Source: UBA5070 sp035913415
GTDB taxonomy: Bacteria; Fibrobacterota; Fibrobacteria; UBA5070
Assembly (NCBI GenBank): GCA_035913415.1
Contig: JAMIIV010000199.1
Coordinates: forward strand, 10,441-74,440
DNA: 64,000 nucleotides
Direction of reading: 5' to 3'
Shown: in pieces, positions 45,503 through 54,990 of the stretch
How the letters are laid out: every line of letters begins with the position of its first letter
Position numbering within the stretch: the stretch's first letter is position 1
Made by a program: the position numbers and the translations under genes
The notes under the pieces: generated by a model
What the model was told of the DNA's origin: nothing
What the model saw: the letters and a program-made list of their open reading frames with translations, nothing else
Databases searched by the model: none

Positions 45503-48500
45503 CTGTTCCCCGCACACGCGGGGATGAACCGTTGATGAAGAGGTGGTTTCCGTCAAAACGGGACTGTTCCCCGCACACGCGGGGATGAACCGGAAGAGAG
45601 GGAGGATTGATCTTTAGGCAACCTCTGTTCCCCGCACACGCGGGGATGAACCGACGCCCTGGCGATAGGTGTCAACCTGTTGCCACTGTTCCCCGCACAC
45701 GCGGGGATGAACCGGTTCTCTCTCCTGCGTCTGCAACCTCGCAAACCTGTTCCCCGCACACGCGGGGATGAACCGGTCGCGGTCAAGGGGCGCAACGGGC
45801 AGGTCTCCTGTTCCCCGCACACGCGGGGATGAACCGTCAGCGTAAAGCTCGGCAGCCCCCATGGCGGACTGTTCCCCGCACACGCGGGGATGAACCGCGC
45901 GGATTTCGAGGGTCTCGGTCGTGATCTCCCTGTTCCCCGCACACGCGGGGATGAACCGATCCCGCGCCCCGTGCTCGTCGCAGGGTGGGACTGTTCCCCG
46001 CACACGCGGGGATGAACCGCGGCCTCCCACCACGACAGCGGAGGAGCTTGCCTGTTCCCCGCACACGCGGGGATGAACCGATCAAGCGCGAGGCCATCGA
46101 AGAGAAGCTGGCCTGTTCCCCGCACACGCGGGGATGAACCGGATTCGACCTGCCGGAACTCCAGACGATCCAGCTGTTCCCCGCACACGCGGGGATGAAC
46201 CGGTTTCAGAGGATGGCGCTACCGATGGGCGCGGCTGTTCCCCGCACACGCGGGGATGAACCGGACAATCCCTGGTTTCTCAATTCTTCGATCCGCTGTT
46301 CCCCGCACACGCGGGGATGAACCGAACGAGGACAGGAACCGCTTCACGGGCAGGGCCTGTTCCCCGCACACGCGGGGATGAACCGACGAGTTCTGGAAAT
46401 GGGTATGCTCATGGGCCCTGTTCCCCGCACACGCGGGGATGAACCGGTGGCGGACATGTTCGTGGGCTCCATCAAGGCCTGTTCCCCGCACACGCGGGGA
46501 TGAACCGCTCTCAATGCGTCCGAAGAGGCGACTCTTGCGCTGTTCCCCGCACACGCGGGGATGAACCGCCGATGGCATACGACTCGTCAAAATCCGTCGC
46601 CTGTTCCCCGCACACGCGGGGATGAACCGCCCGCTGGATGGACGCCAACGGCTACGACCTGCTGTTCCCCGCACACGCGGGGATGAACCGGGGCTACCTG
46701 CCGGGATCGAGTACTACGGTCGCTGTTCCCCGCACACGCGGGGATGAACCGGTGACCCAGCATAAGCCCCGGATGGCCGGCTCCTGTTCCCCGCACACGC
46801 GGGGATGAACCGAGGAGGGGCTCGACGATGCGATGTTCCCCGCCCTGTTCCCCGCACACGCGGGGATGAACCGGCGGCCTACGATTTCTCCGGCCAGGTC
46901 AAGGACTGTTCCCCGCACACGCGGGGATGAACCGAGTGACCAATTGTGTCACACCTGACGTTTGCACTGTTCCCCGCACACGCGGGGATGAACCGTGTTA
47001 CATCGACCAGGTGCTCTGACTGACTAGCTGTTCCCCGCACACGCGGGGATGAACCGGTCGGCCGATATACGGTACCCTTTCCGGGAGCCTGTTCCCCGCA
47101 CACGCGGGGATGAACCGGTCATTTCGCGCCCTTAGCAGGAATGTGGCGACTGTTCCCCGCACACGCGGGGATGAACCGCATGAGCAACCACGAAATGCCC
47201 CCGCAGGCCACTGTTCCCCGCACACGCGGGGATGAACCGGTCACCACGTCGAAAGAATGGTTCTCCATGCGCTGTTCCCCGCACACGCGGGGATGAACCG
47301 CCTGATCCCGTACCTGCAGAAAGCGGCGGACCCTGTTCCCCGCACACGCGGGGATGAACCGTCCCAGGACCCCGTCCTGGACCTCGTGTCCTGCTGTTCC
47401 CCGCACACGCGGGGATGAACCGACGCGGAGGTTATCACCGAGACGCAGGACGCCCTGTTCCCCGCACACGCGGGGATGAACCGAAGCAGCGCGATACCGT
47501 GGCCACCACGCGCCCCTGTTCCCCGCACACGCGGGGATGAACCGCTCGGGCGGTCGGTGGTGAGCCCGATGGCGGACTGTTCCCCGCACACGCGGGGATG
47601 AACCGGCCAGCATAGCGTTGTTCGGAGTGTCACCAAACTGTTCCCCGCACACGCGGGGATGAACCGTCTCCGGTGATGGGGTCCGGGAATACCGGGTTCT
47701 GTTCCCCGCACACGCGGGGATGAACCGCTGTCCCATGGCCTCGCGGATTCCGTCATCGCCTGTTCCCCGCACACGCGGGGATGAACCGGCGTAGGCGGAC
47801 TGGATCGCGGCGTCCTTGGCCTGTTCCCCGCACACGCGGGGATGAACCGGTTGCCGAGGCCGGAGCCACCGATGGGCGCGGCTGTTCCCCGCACACGCGG
47901 GGATGAACCGAGGTTAAATGGATCATTGAGCACTGTTCCCCGCACACGCGGGGATGAACCGGCATGCCGTCCGTCGGAGACACCAGGGCGAAGCTGTTCC
48001 CCGCACACGCGGGGATGAACCGGTCGAACGGGAAACCAGGAATCACCCAATCGACTGTTCCCCGCACACGCGGGGATGAACCGGGGTGCTCACTCTTTGG
48101 GACGGGTGGTCCCTGCTGTTCCCCGCACACGCGGGGATGAACCGAGGGCGAGAGAGCATCTGCCGCTCTCGCCATCCTGTTCCCCGCACACGCGGGGATG
48201 AACCGCTCGACCGGAGGGTAAACTTCCGAAGGAAGTGCTGTTCCCCGCACACGCGGGGATGAACCGATCAATTTCGAAAAGGTCTACCTGGACTGGGCCT
48301 GTTCCCCGCACACGCGGGGATGAACCGGCGAACGCCCCCGGCGGATGTTCGGCCGAGTACTGTTCCCCGCACACGCGGGGATGAACCGCGGAGGAAACCC
48401 ACGGCCTTTCCCGCGAGGTCCTGTTCCCCGCACACGCGGGGATGAACCGGCTCGAGCCCTGCGCGTGCGCGACGACCTGCCCTGTTCCCCGCACACGCGG

Positions 48501-48998
48501 GGATGAACCGTGACCCTACCAGAGCCACCAAGGATAGTAGGGCTGTTCCCCGCACACGCGGGGATGAACCGAACAGGACCGTCACGCCGAGAATCACGGC
48601 GAACTGTTCCCCGCACACGCGGGGATGAACCGGGCCACCTCGGCGGGAGTCCCCACCATTGCAACTGTTCCCCGCACACGCGGGGATGAACCGAAGTAGC
48701 CAATCATGACGGAAACCATCCTTGACTGTTCCCCGCACACGCGGGGATGAACCGGAGGTCACCCCGGCCACGGATCTGGGCTACCTCTGTTCCCCGCACA
48801 CGCGGGGATGAACCGTTCGGGAGGCGTGCGCGCTGGTCACGCAGGGACTGTTCCCCGCACACGCGGGGATGAGGAGCGACGTACTCAGTCCAAGTGATCG
48901 ATGCAGGCCTGTTCCCCGCACACGCGGGGATGAACCGTTCTTCCCCAACGTTGCAGTCCGGAAGGTCGCCTGTTCCCCGCACACGCGGGGATCAACCG
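45503..48998 (+). CRISPR. type I-E CRISPR array, 58 repeats
   Basis: I counted 58 repeats of 29 nt and 57 spacers by stepping through the sequence. The repeat begins CTGTTCCCCGC and ends GCGGGGATGAACCG, with a CCCCGC/GCGGGG stem and an 8-nt 5' handle ATGAACCG, a close match to type I-E repeats. The period is 61 nt (32-nt spacers) except one 22-nt spacer at 47911-47932. Repeats 56 (48848, last four bases changed to GGAG) and 58 (48970, ATCAACCG) are degenerate, marking the leader-distal end. The array is transcribed away from cas2. The open frames within it are translation artefacts. Confidence 0.98.
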
Positions 48999-49671
48999 GT
49001 CACGGTGGAACGGCAATGGTACATGCGGCAATTTCGAGGTGATTCTCCAACAAGTTGTTGGAGAATCACCGTGAGGCAGGATTGTCGCCGGACACCCAAA
49101 GTGATTCGCCTCGGATGTTGATAAAGAAGCCTGTGGGCTGGTGGTAGCCACCCCATGCGAAGCCGCCTACGAATGGATAGGCAGGAGCAGTTGCGATCGA
49201 TGCTGTCGACTGGATGGTCGGTTCGTTGGATCCGCGAAGCGCCCCCAATTCACTCCATGACGATACCCAGTTCCGGCGCGGCCGGCCCTGGCGCCGCAAA
49301 GTGATATGAATGCGTCCGCCGACGAATCCACGTCGGCGGACGCCACCTCCCTCCATGGTTTGCCGCGCGGTCCATCTCGCCCCGGTAGAAAGTGATCCAA
49401 ATGTGCTCGCCTGGCCATCGTCGGATCCGCTGCGTCCCCGCACGCACAGCGAGCACCTCAATGAGACGGGGGGTATTGCCGCGTGGAGCGATCACAAGGA
49501 GAATTGGTCCCAATGGATATATCCCCGGGAGGCAAATCGAACCTCGGCGGTTGCCCCACCCCCGATTCGCATCCATGCCGGCCAGCAGTGGGCTCCGCCC
49601 CGACCTATCTTGCTCCCAGGCGACGGGCGGGCGGAAATCGACCGTGCCCTGTCGCATCCAGGAAGCGGATC
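48999..49671. other. gene-poor region beyond the CRISPR array
   Basis: These 673 nt contain a 33-nt perfect palindrome but no convincing intact gene. A minus-strand frame at 49066-49461 ends in protein-like sequence (YPFVGGFAWGGYHQPTGFFI), and other minus frames at 49167-49418 and 49250-49657 also look partly protein-like. A frameshifted gene remnant is possible. Confidence 0.4.
49038..49070. repeat. 33-nt perfect palindrome after the array
   Basis: GGTGATTCTCCAACAA and its exact reverse complement flank a single central G, giving a 16-bp stem. It begins 40 nt after the last repeat. No T-tract follows, so it is not a standard intrinsic terminator. It could be a terminator variant or a mobile-element scar. 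Confidence 0.75.
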
Positions 49672-50328
49672 ATGAAGCACGATACAACGAATGCCCTGGC
49701 CGACACGGTCGTGGTTCTGGACTTCGAGACGACCGGCTTGTCGCCGGATCAAGGGGATCGCGCCATCGAGATCGGAGCGGTGAAGATCGTCGACGGAGTT
49801 TTTGTCGAGCGCTTCCAGAAGCTCATGAATCCCGGCTTCGCGATCAGCGGCTTCATCTCCCAGTATACGGGCATCACCAACGCGATGTTGAGGGGTGCTG
49901 CCCCGTGCCGCGAGGTCATGGCAGAATTCCACGAATTTCTGGGGGATCACAACGTGGTCGCCCACAACGCATCCTTCGATCGGAAGTTTCTGGATGCGGA
50001 ATTCTCCAGGATTTCCAGATCGTATGCCGGGAAGTTTTCCTGCTCGATGCTGCTCGCGCGCCGCATGATCCAGGACGCGAGGAACCACCAGCTCGAAACC
50101 TTGGTCCGGCACCTGAACATCGAAGCCGAAGGGGCTTTCCACCGCGCGCTGTACGATGCGGAAATGGCGGGCAAGATCTGGCTGGCCATGCTCGAACGCA
50201 TTGCCGCACACGCCGAACTCGATGCGGTCCCCTTCGATCTGGCGGAAAAGCTGTGCAAGGCGAGCAAGCCCAATGTGGGGACCCTGCTCAAGACCTGGGC
50301 CTGCTCCCGCAAGGCTGTGGTGGCCTGA
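49672..50328 (+). CDS. DnaQ-like 3'-5' exonuclease
   Basis: The 218-aa protein is a DEDDh exonuclease of the DNA polymerase III epsilon family. Exo I is DFETTG (Asp17, Glu19), Exo II HNASFDRKFL and Exo III HRALYDAE with the catalytic His. The sequence around VVLDFETTGLSPDQGDRAIEIGAVKIVDG is typical. The ATG at 49672 follows AGGAAG. No polymerase-binding tail or helicase fusion is seen, so it may be a stand-alone repair exonuclease. Its position beyond the array recalls DnaQ-type exonucleases that trim prespacers in some type I-E systems, but the distance makes that only a possibility. Confidence 0.9.
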   Translation: MKHDTTNALADTVVVLDFETTGLSPDQGDRAIEIGAVKIVDGVFVERFQKLMNPGFAISGFISQYTGITNAMLRGAAPCREVMAEFHEFLGDHNVVAHNASFDRKFLDAEFSRISRSYAGKFSCSMLLARRMIQDARNHQLETLVRHLNIEAEGAFHRALYDAEMAGKIWLAMLERIAAHAELDAVPFDLAEKLCKASKPNVGTLLKTWACSRKAVVA

Positions 50329-50562
50329 ACCGCGAGCGCGGGGGCAGAAGGCAAAACGAGTCACGTCGATCGCCTCGACGAACCGAGCCTTCCGGTTCAT
50401 GCCTCCATGTCACCCTGCACGTGGGGGGGGGAGATGGGGATCCTTCGCGCTGCGAACGAATGGGGAGGGATGGCCGCCCTCGCACCGCCACGAGGGATGG
50501 GAGCGAAGCTACTCTTCCTTTCCTTCCAAGTCGCCCAGTTCCCCACCACGATGGAATTCCCC

Positions 50563-51705
50563 ATGAATTTCCCCCTGCCCCGATGCTCCCTCTTGGCGCT
50601 GCTCGCGGGCTTGGTTTCCGTTCCCACCGATTCTGCCGACATCCAGTTGTCCGGGACGGTCACGGATCTGTCGGGGAGCGTCCTCCCCGGTGCCGGTGTC
50701 GTTCTGGTCGGGGCCGGCAATGCCACGAGCGCCGGCGCGATCGGACGCTGGAGCATCTCCGGAAAGCCGACAGGTATTGTCGCCCAGACAAGGACGCCCG
50801 CGAGGAAGGTCGCGAGTCACCTCGAGTTGGTGGGAAGCCATCTGCGATTGCGCATGGACGGCGCGGACGCGCTGGGCCGGAAATCCCAGGGGTTGGTCGG
50901 GATGGAGAATGCCGCACCCAACCCCGGAGAAACGGTCGGAGCGCTCCGTGCGGCGGTGCCCGAGGTGCTGGATACCCTGTTGTACTCCTGGAAAGGAATC
51001 GTGCGTGCGCGAGTGGGAATCACATCGCTTGTTGCGGGCGACCTGGGAACGCAAGCGATAGACACTTCGACGGGCTCGTTCAGTCCGGGTTCCCTGAGTT
51101 ATGAGGGACAGATCTACAGGACGGTGATGGTCGGGAGTCAGACCTGGATGGCGCAGAACCTGAACTTCAAACCCGCCGGCGCCGATTCGGGGTGGTGTCC
51201 CGGAGCGGAGGGGCAAAAGACGCCGGGAGAGGCCGCGAGTTGTGCCGAATTCGGTCGATTGTACACCTGGGCCACCCTGATGAAACTATCCGACACATGC
51301 AATTTCAAGGTTTGCGCGAGTCAAGTCCAGGCAAGGCACCAGGGAATCTGTCCAAAGGGTTGGCGCGTGCCGAGTGACGCCGATTGGGCGATGCTCGTGG
51401 CCTTCGTGGAGCGGGATGTACGCGTGGGGAGCGACAACGGAGGGCTCGCGTTGAAATCCACGACAGGATGGATCGATGGCGGCGAAAACGGTCTGGATTT
51501 CCACGACTTTGGCGGACTGCCAGCGGGCTACCGAGACTCGGACAGCTCATTCTCGAGTGCCGACAGTTACACCCGGTGGTGGAGCGCCACCGAGGCCGGC
51601 GGCGGCTATGCGTGGCTTCGAGGCTTGAGGTTCTACAGTCCCTATGTCGAGACCGACTTCGTCTATAAAACAGGGGCGCTCTCGGCCCGTTGCCTGAAGG
51701 ACTGA
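50563..51705 (+). CDS. FISUMP-domain secreted protein
   Basis: The 380-aa protein has a signal peptide (FPLPRCSLLALLAGLVSVPTDSA), then a carboxypeptidase-regulatory-like beta domain (LSGTVTDLSGSVLPGAGVVLVG). The C-terminal 190 residues match the Fibrobacter succinogenes major paralogous domain: YRTVMVGSQTWMAQNLNF, GRLYTWATLM, GICPKGWRVPSDADWAMLV, STTGWIDGGENGLDF, DSYTRWWSATE. Such proteins are surface-exposed and expanded in Fibrobacterota; their role is unclear. The domain is the best taxonomic marker in the window. ATG 50551 is an alternative start; no Shine-Dalgarno decides. Confidence 0.88.
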   Translation: MNFPLPRCSLLALLAGLVSVPTDSADIQLSGTVTDLSGSVLPGAGVVLVGAGNATSAGAIGRWSISGKPTGIVAQTRTPARKVASHLELVGSHLRLRMDGADALGRKSQGLVGMENAAPNPGETVGALRAAVPEVLDTLLYSWKGIVRARVGITSLVAGDLGTQAIDTSTGSFSPGSLSYEGQIYRTVMVGSQTWMAQNLNFKPAGADSGWCPGAEGQKTPGEAASCAEFGRLYTWATLMKLSDTCNFKVCASQVQARHQGICPKGWRVPSDADWAMLVAFVERDVRVGSDNGGLALKSTTGWIDGGENGLDFHDFGGLPAGYRDSDSSFSSADSYTRWWSATEAGGGYAWLRGLRFYSPYVETDFVYKTGALSARCLKD

Positions 51706-52022
51706 GTGCGGCGACCTCCGGCCAGATGGGGGGCGTTTGTGCGATCCGGCAGAATCTCGAGGTGTCGCGGCGCTGCGCGTGCCTGCTTTGGGCATCGCGA
51801 ATCCATCCGGCTCCTCCATTGGGGAGGGAATCACGACCCTCGATTCTTCGGAGTTGCGCGACTCGACCACCGGGATAGTCACCACGGCAATCCTACTGGC
51901 TCAACCCATCCTCGACGAATGTGCCAGGAAGGCCCGCCATGCCTGCAGTTCTCTGGGTAGATTGTCGAGCATATCCTCCACTTTCCCAGGGGTCTCCATT
52001 GTTCCACCGGAATCGAATCGCG
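51706..52022. other. intergenic region before the lipoprotein/rSAM pair
   Basis: No gene is seen in these 317 nt. A CCTCC-ATTGG-GGAGG hairpin near 51815 may end the FISUMP transcript. A half copy of the REP-like repeat (GACTCGACCACCGG) lies near 51860. Confidence 0.5.
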
Positions 52023-52316
52023 ATGGTCCGCCAGGTCGAATCCTTCGTCCTGGCTCTGTTCGGCCTGCTGTGGGCCACCAACCTCGGTGGTTGCATGGCG
52101 GAGCCCGCGGCCAAATACGGGTGCCCCCCGACCGCCTGCAGTCCCGACGACACCATCGTCGTGAAATATGGCGCGCCCGAGCCTGTGGATACCATCCTGG
52201 CCAAGTACGGAGCCCCCACGCCTCCCGATTCGATGATCGCGCGCTACGGGATCCCCATGCCGGTGGACACCATCACCGTCAGGTACGGCGTTCCCGGGAC
52301 GGGCCCCTCCACTTGA
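52023..52316 (+). CDS. small YGxP-repeat lipoprotein, radical SAM partner
   Basis: The 97-aa product has a lipoprotein signal peptide with lipobox LGGC (Cys24). The 73 residues after it are almost wholly repeats starting at YG positions 32, 49, 62, 75 and 88. Three are 13-residue units of form [KR]YG-x-P-x-P-x-D-[TS]-x-x-x; the first is 17 residues and contains two extra cysteines, and the last is truncated. The radical SAM gene follows at once. This matches the 'rSAM/lipoprotein system' recognised in TIGRFAM models (lipo_with_rSAM), in which the lipoprotein is the presumed substrate. The modification is unknown. ATG 52023 was chosen for the signal peptide. Confidence 0.8.
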   Translation: MVRQVESFVLALFGLLWATNLGGCMAEPAAKYGCPPTACSPDDTIVVKYGAPEPVDTILAKYGAPTPPDSMIARYGIPMPVDTITVRYGVPGTGPST

Positions 52317-52324
52317 GTTCGGGC

Positions 52325-53431
52325 GTGCTCGAGCCCTCGCTCGCGCAGAAGCTCGGGCTGGAAGTGTACCGGGCCCATCGCGCGCTCCAGACGCGTTCGC
52401 ACCAGTTGCGCTACTTCTTCTGGGAATGCACCCTGCGGTGCAATCTTTCGTGCAGCCATTGCGGGAGCGAGTGCATCACGACAAGCCAGGTCCCCGACAT
52501 GCCGCGGGAGGAGTTCCTGGCGGTCCTTGACAAGATCCGTCCCCACATCGATCCCGCGCGCACCCTGATCGTCGTGACGGGAGGCGAGCCCCTGGTGCGC
52601 ACGGACCTCGAAGCCTGCGGCGCTGCCTTCCGCGACCGCGGCTTCCCCTGGGGGATGGTCACCAACGGCTGGGCCATGACCGAAGAGCGCTGGAAGGGAC
52701 TGGTGGATTCCGGCCTGCGCTCCCTCACCGTGAGTCTCGACGGGCTTGAAGCGACGCACGACGCCTTTCGCCGCCGCAAGGGATCGTGGAGGCGCGCCGT
52801 GCAGGCGCTCTCGTACGCTGCCGCCACCACCGGGCTCACCTTCGACGCCATGACCACCACCACGCCGGCGAGTCTCCCCGAACTGTCCCGCATCCGTGAC
52901 ATGCTGGTCGAGATGGGCGTCAAAAACTGGCGCCTGGACATGGTCTTCCCCAAGGGACGGGCCGCCTCCGACCCCTCGTTGTTCCTCTCCGACGCGCAGT
53001 ACCTGGAAATGCTGGAGTTCATCCGGGTCACGCGCGAGAGCGCCTCCATCCATGTGCAGTGCGGTTGCGACGGATATTTCGGCAAGCTCGAAGGCCAGGT
53101 GCGCGACACCCCGTTCTTCTGCCGGGCCGGCATCAACATCGGATCGGTGTTGTGCGACGGCTCCATCTCGGCGTGTCCCAGCCTGCGCGCCGATTACATC
53201 CAGGGCAACATTCGCACCGATGATTTCCTGGAGGTCTGGAACAACCGGTTCGGCGTGATGCGGGATCGCACCTGGGCCAAAACCGGGGTTTGCGCCGATT
53301 GCGGCGACTGGAAGTACTGCCACGGCAACGGACTCCATTTGCGCGACGAGACGACGGGCGAACTCGCCTTCTGCCACAAGAAGCGTGTCGAGGCCGCGAT
53401 GACCTCGGAGGGATGCCCCTCCGGAAGCTGA
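52325..53431 (+). CDS. radical SAM/SPASM enzyme of the rSAM/lipoprotein system
   Basis: The 368-aa enzyme has the radical SAM motif C39-x3-C43-x2-C46 within YFFWECTLRCNLSCSHCGSEC. It has the GGEPL motif for SAM binding and a C-terminal SPASM region whose cysteines lie in FCRAGINIGSVLCDGSISACPS, CADCGDWKYC and FCHKK, for auxiliary clusters. It closely fits the rSAM_w_lipo family (TIGR04133 in my recollection) in its opening SLAQKLGLEVYRAH. SPASM enzymes modify peptides, so the repeat lipoprotein is the likely substrate. GTG 52325 was chosen over TTG 52313, which would overlap the lipoprotein stop. Confidence 0.9.
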   Translation: MLEPSLAQKLGLEVYRAHRALQTRSHQLRYFFWECTLRCNLSCSHCGSECITTSQVPDMPREEFLAVLDKIRPHIDPARTLIVVTGGEPLVRTDLEACGAAFRDRGFPWGMVTNGWAMTEERWKGLVDSGLRSLTVSLDGLEATHDAFRRRKGSWRRAVQALSYAAATTGLTFDAMTTTTPASLPELSRIRDMLVEMGVKNWRLDMVFPKGRAASDPSLFLSDAQYLEMLEFIRVTRESASIHVQCGCDGYFGKLEGQVRDTPFFCRAGINIGSVLCDGSISACPSLRADYIQGNIRTDDFLEVWNNRFGVMRDRTWAKTGVCADCGDWKYCHGNGLHLRDETTGELAFCHKKRVEAAMTSEGCPSGS

Positions 53432-53485
53432 ATTCCGGCCCTCCGCCAGCCGCGCCCCGCCGGTGGTGCGGGTCGCGCCGTTGCA

Positions 53486-53499
53486 ACCGTTCCAACGGT
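53486..53499. promoter_or_regulatory. ACCGTT-CC-AACGGT dyad
   Basis: A perfect 6-bp inverted repeat with a 2-nt centre lies between the radical SAM gene and the GntR/LacI-type regulator, 169 nt upstream of its start. This is the size and symmetry of a LacI-family or AraR-type operator. Confidence 0.4.
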
Positions 53500-53667
53500 G
53501 ATTGGCGGGATCCACACGCCGGGCGCGGTTCCCGGCCCTATCCTGGATGACGTGCCTCCATTGCGGAATCGACCGGCTGCTCCCGCGTGTCTGTCCGCCC
53601 GCGGTGGAGGCTGCTCGCATCCTGCCGGGGGGGAGGAAGACTGGAGCGAGGGGAGGTCGCTTTGCGC

Positions 53668-54966
53668 ATGGCATCACCGAGACCCGGCCTGGATGGGATG
53701 GCGCAGGAGCAGGATGTTGCGGGCGCCGTCCGTGGAAAATGGCTTGCCGTCGCCGAGGAGATGCGGCGGCGCATCGAATCGGGGCGGTGGAAAAGCGGGT
53801 CCCGACTCCCTTCGGTGGGCGAACTCTGCAACGAACTCGCGGTCACGCATCCGACCCTCCGCAAGGCGATGGAACGGTTGGTCGCAGCCGGGTTGGTGGA
53901 GCCGCTGGCGAGGGGATGGCGGGTGGTGTCGCGGGGACGTGCGTCTTCGGGAATGGCGATCGGTCTGCTGCGCCGATGCCTGGACGACGGTGTCCCGCTC
54001 GTCGAGGCGGATCGGGAAGCCTTCTTCCGGCGGGCCCTGGAGCTCGATGCCTCGCGTCGAGGATTGCGGGTGGAATCGTGGGGAATCGACCAAGCCGGCA
54101 ATCTCTTTCGGGGGCGGCAGCCGTGGACCGGCAGCCTCGGAAAAGCCGTTTCGGGCCTGGTGGTCTCGCTGTGGCACATGCCGGAGCCGTCCCGGGATCT
54201 GTCTTCGCTGCACGGCCTCTCCCTTCCCATGGCCGTATGGGACGAACGCTCCAACGAGGAGGCCCGGCCGGAATTTCCCCGGGTACGATGGTTCCGTTCG
54301 GGGCTTTCGCAAAAGGCGGGGCTGATCGTCGGGAGGCATCTGATCGAGCAACGACATCGCGGCATCGCCTGGATCAGTCCGTTCCAGGGAAGCATCTGGT
54401 CGAGCCATCGCCAGGCGGGGTTGGCCCAGGCCTGCGCGCAGGCCGTCCCTTCGGTGGTCTTGCATTCCTTCGTGCGGGATGATCGCTGGGATCCGGTGCA
54501 GTACACGCCGGATCCGGAGGTGGCGAGGTTGCTGATGGAACCACTGGTGGCGGCGATCCCTGGTGCGTTGCGTCCCAGTCTGGATGCCGTGGTCGAGTCG
54601 GGTCAGGCCCTGTTGCGCGACCGCGAACTGCTGGGGGCTCTCGATGGACTCTTCGTGAAGGCCCTTCGAAGGCCCGGCCTCACGGCTTGGGTGTGCGCCA
54701 ACGACGACATCGCCAGGATCGCATGGAACTGGCTGGACGGTCGCGGAATCGTGGTCGGGCGCGACCTGGCGCTTGTGGGATTCGACAACACCCTATCGGC
54801 CCAGTGTGCGGGTCTCACCAGCATGAGCTTCCTCGAGGACGATCTCGCCTCGGGCATGGTGTCCTACCTGCTCGATCCTGGGCATTGGTGCTCCAACGGC
54901 GTGGTCTCGCTGATCGGTTCGCTGGTCGTGCGAGGCTCCACCTGGACTCCGCGCCCGGTCGGGTGA
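53668..54966 (+). CDS. AraR-type GntR/LacI transcriptional regulator
   Basis: The 432-aa protein has an N-terminal GntR winged helix (KWLAVAEEMRRRIESGRWKSGSRLPSVGELCNELAVTHPTLRKAMERLVAAGLVEPL). A C-terminal periplasmic-binding-like effector domain ends ...VCANDDIARIAWNWLDGRGIVVGRDLALVGFDNTLSAQCAGLTS, as in LacI-family proteins. This is the AraR architecture, used for sugar-responsive repression. With two GH5 genes just downstream it is a plausible regulator of plant-polysaccharide use. GGGGAGG precedes ATG 53668. Confidence 0.85.
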   Translation: MASPRPGLDGMAQEQDVAGAVRGKWLAVAEEMRRRIESGRWKSGSRLPSVGELCNELAVTHPTLRKAMERLVAAGLVEPLARGWRVVSRGRASSGMAIGLLRRCLDDGVPLVEADREAFFRRALELDASRRGLRVESWGIDQAGNLFRGRQPWTGSLGKAVSGLVVSLWHMPEPSRDLSSLHGLSLPMAVWDERSNEEARPEFPRVRWFRSGLSQKAGLIVGRHLIEQRHRGIAWISPFQGSIWSSHRQAGLAQACAQAVPSVVLHSFVRDDRWDPVQYTPDPEVARLLMEPLVAAIPGALRPSLDAVVESGQALLRDRELLGALDGLFVKALRRPGLTAWVCANDDIARIAWNWLDGRGIVVGRDLALVGFDNTLSAQCAGLTSMSFLEDDLASGMVSYLLDPGHWCSNGVVSLIGSLVVRGSTWTPRPVG

Positions 54967-54990
54967 GCCTCAGGTGGTCGAGCCTGTCCC

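Noticed and set aside
45553..49151. Many short proteins starting MCGEQ or MRGT
   Set aside because: They are translations of CRISPR repeats on the opposite strand.
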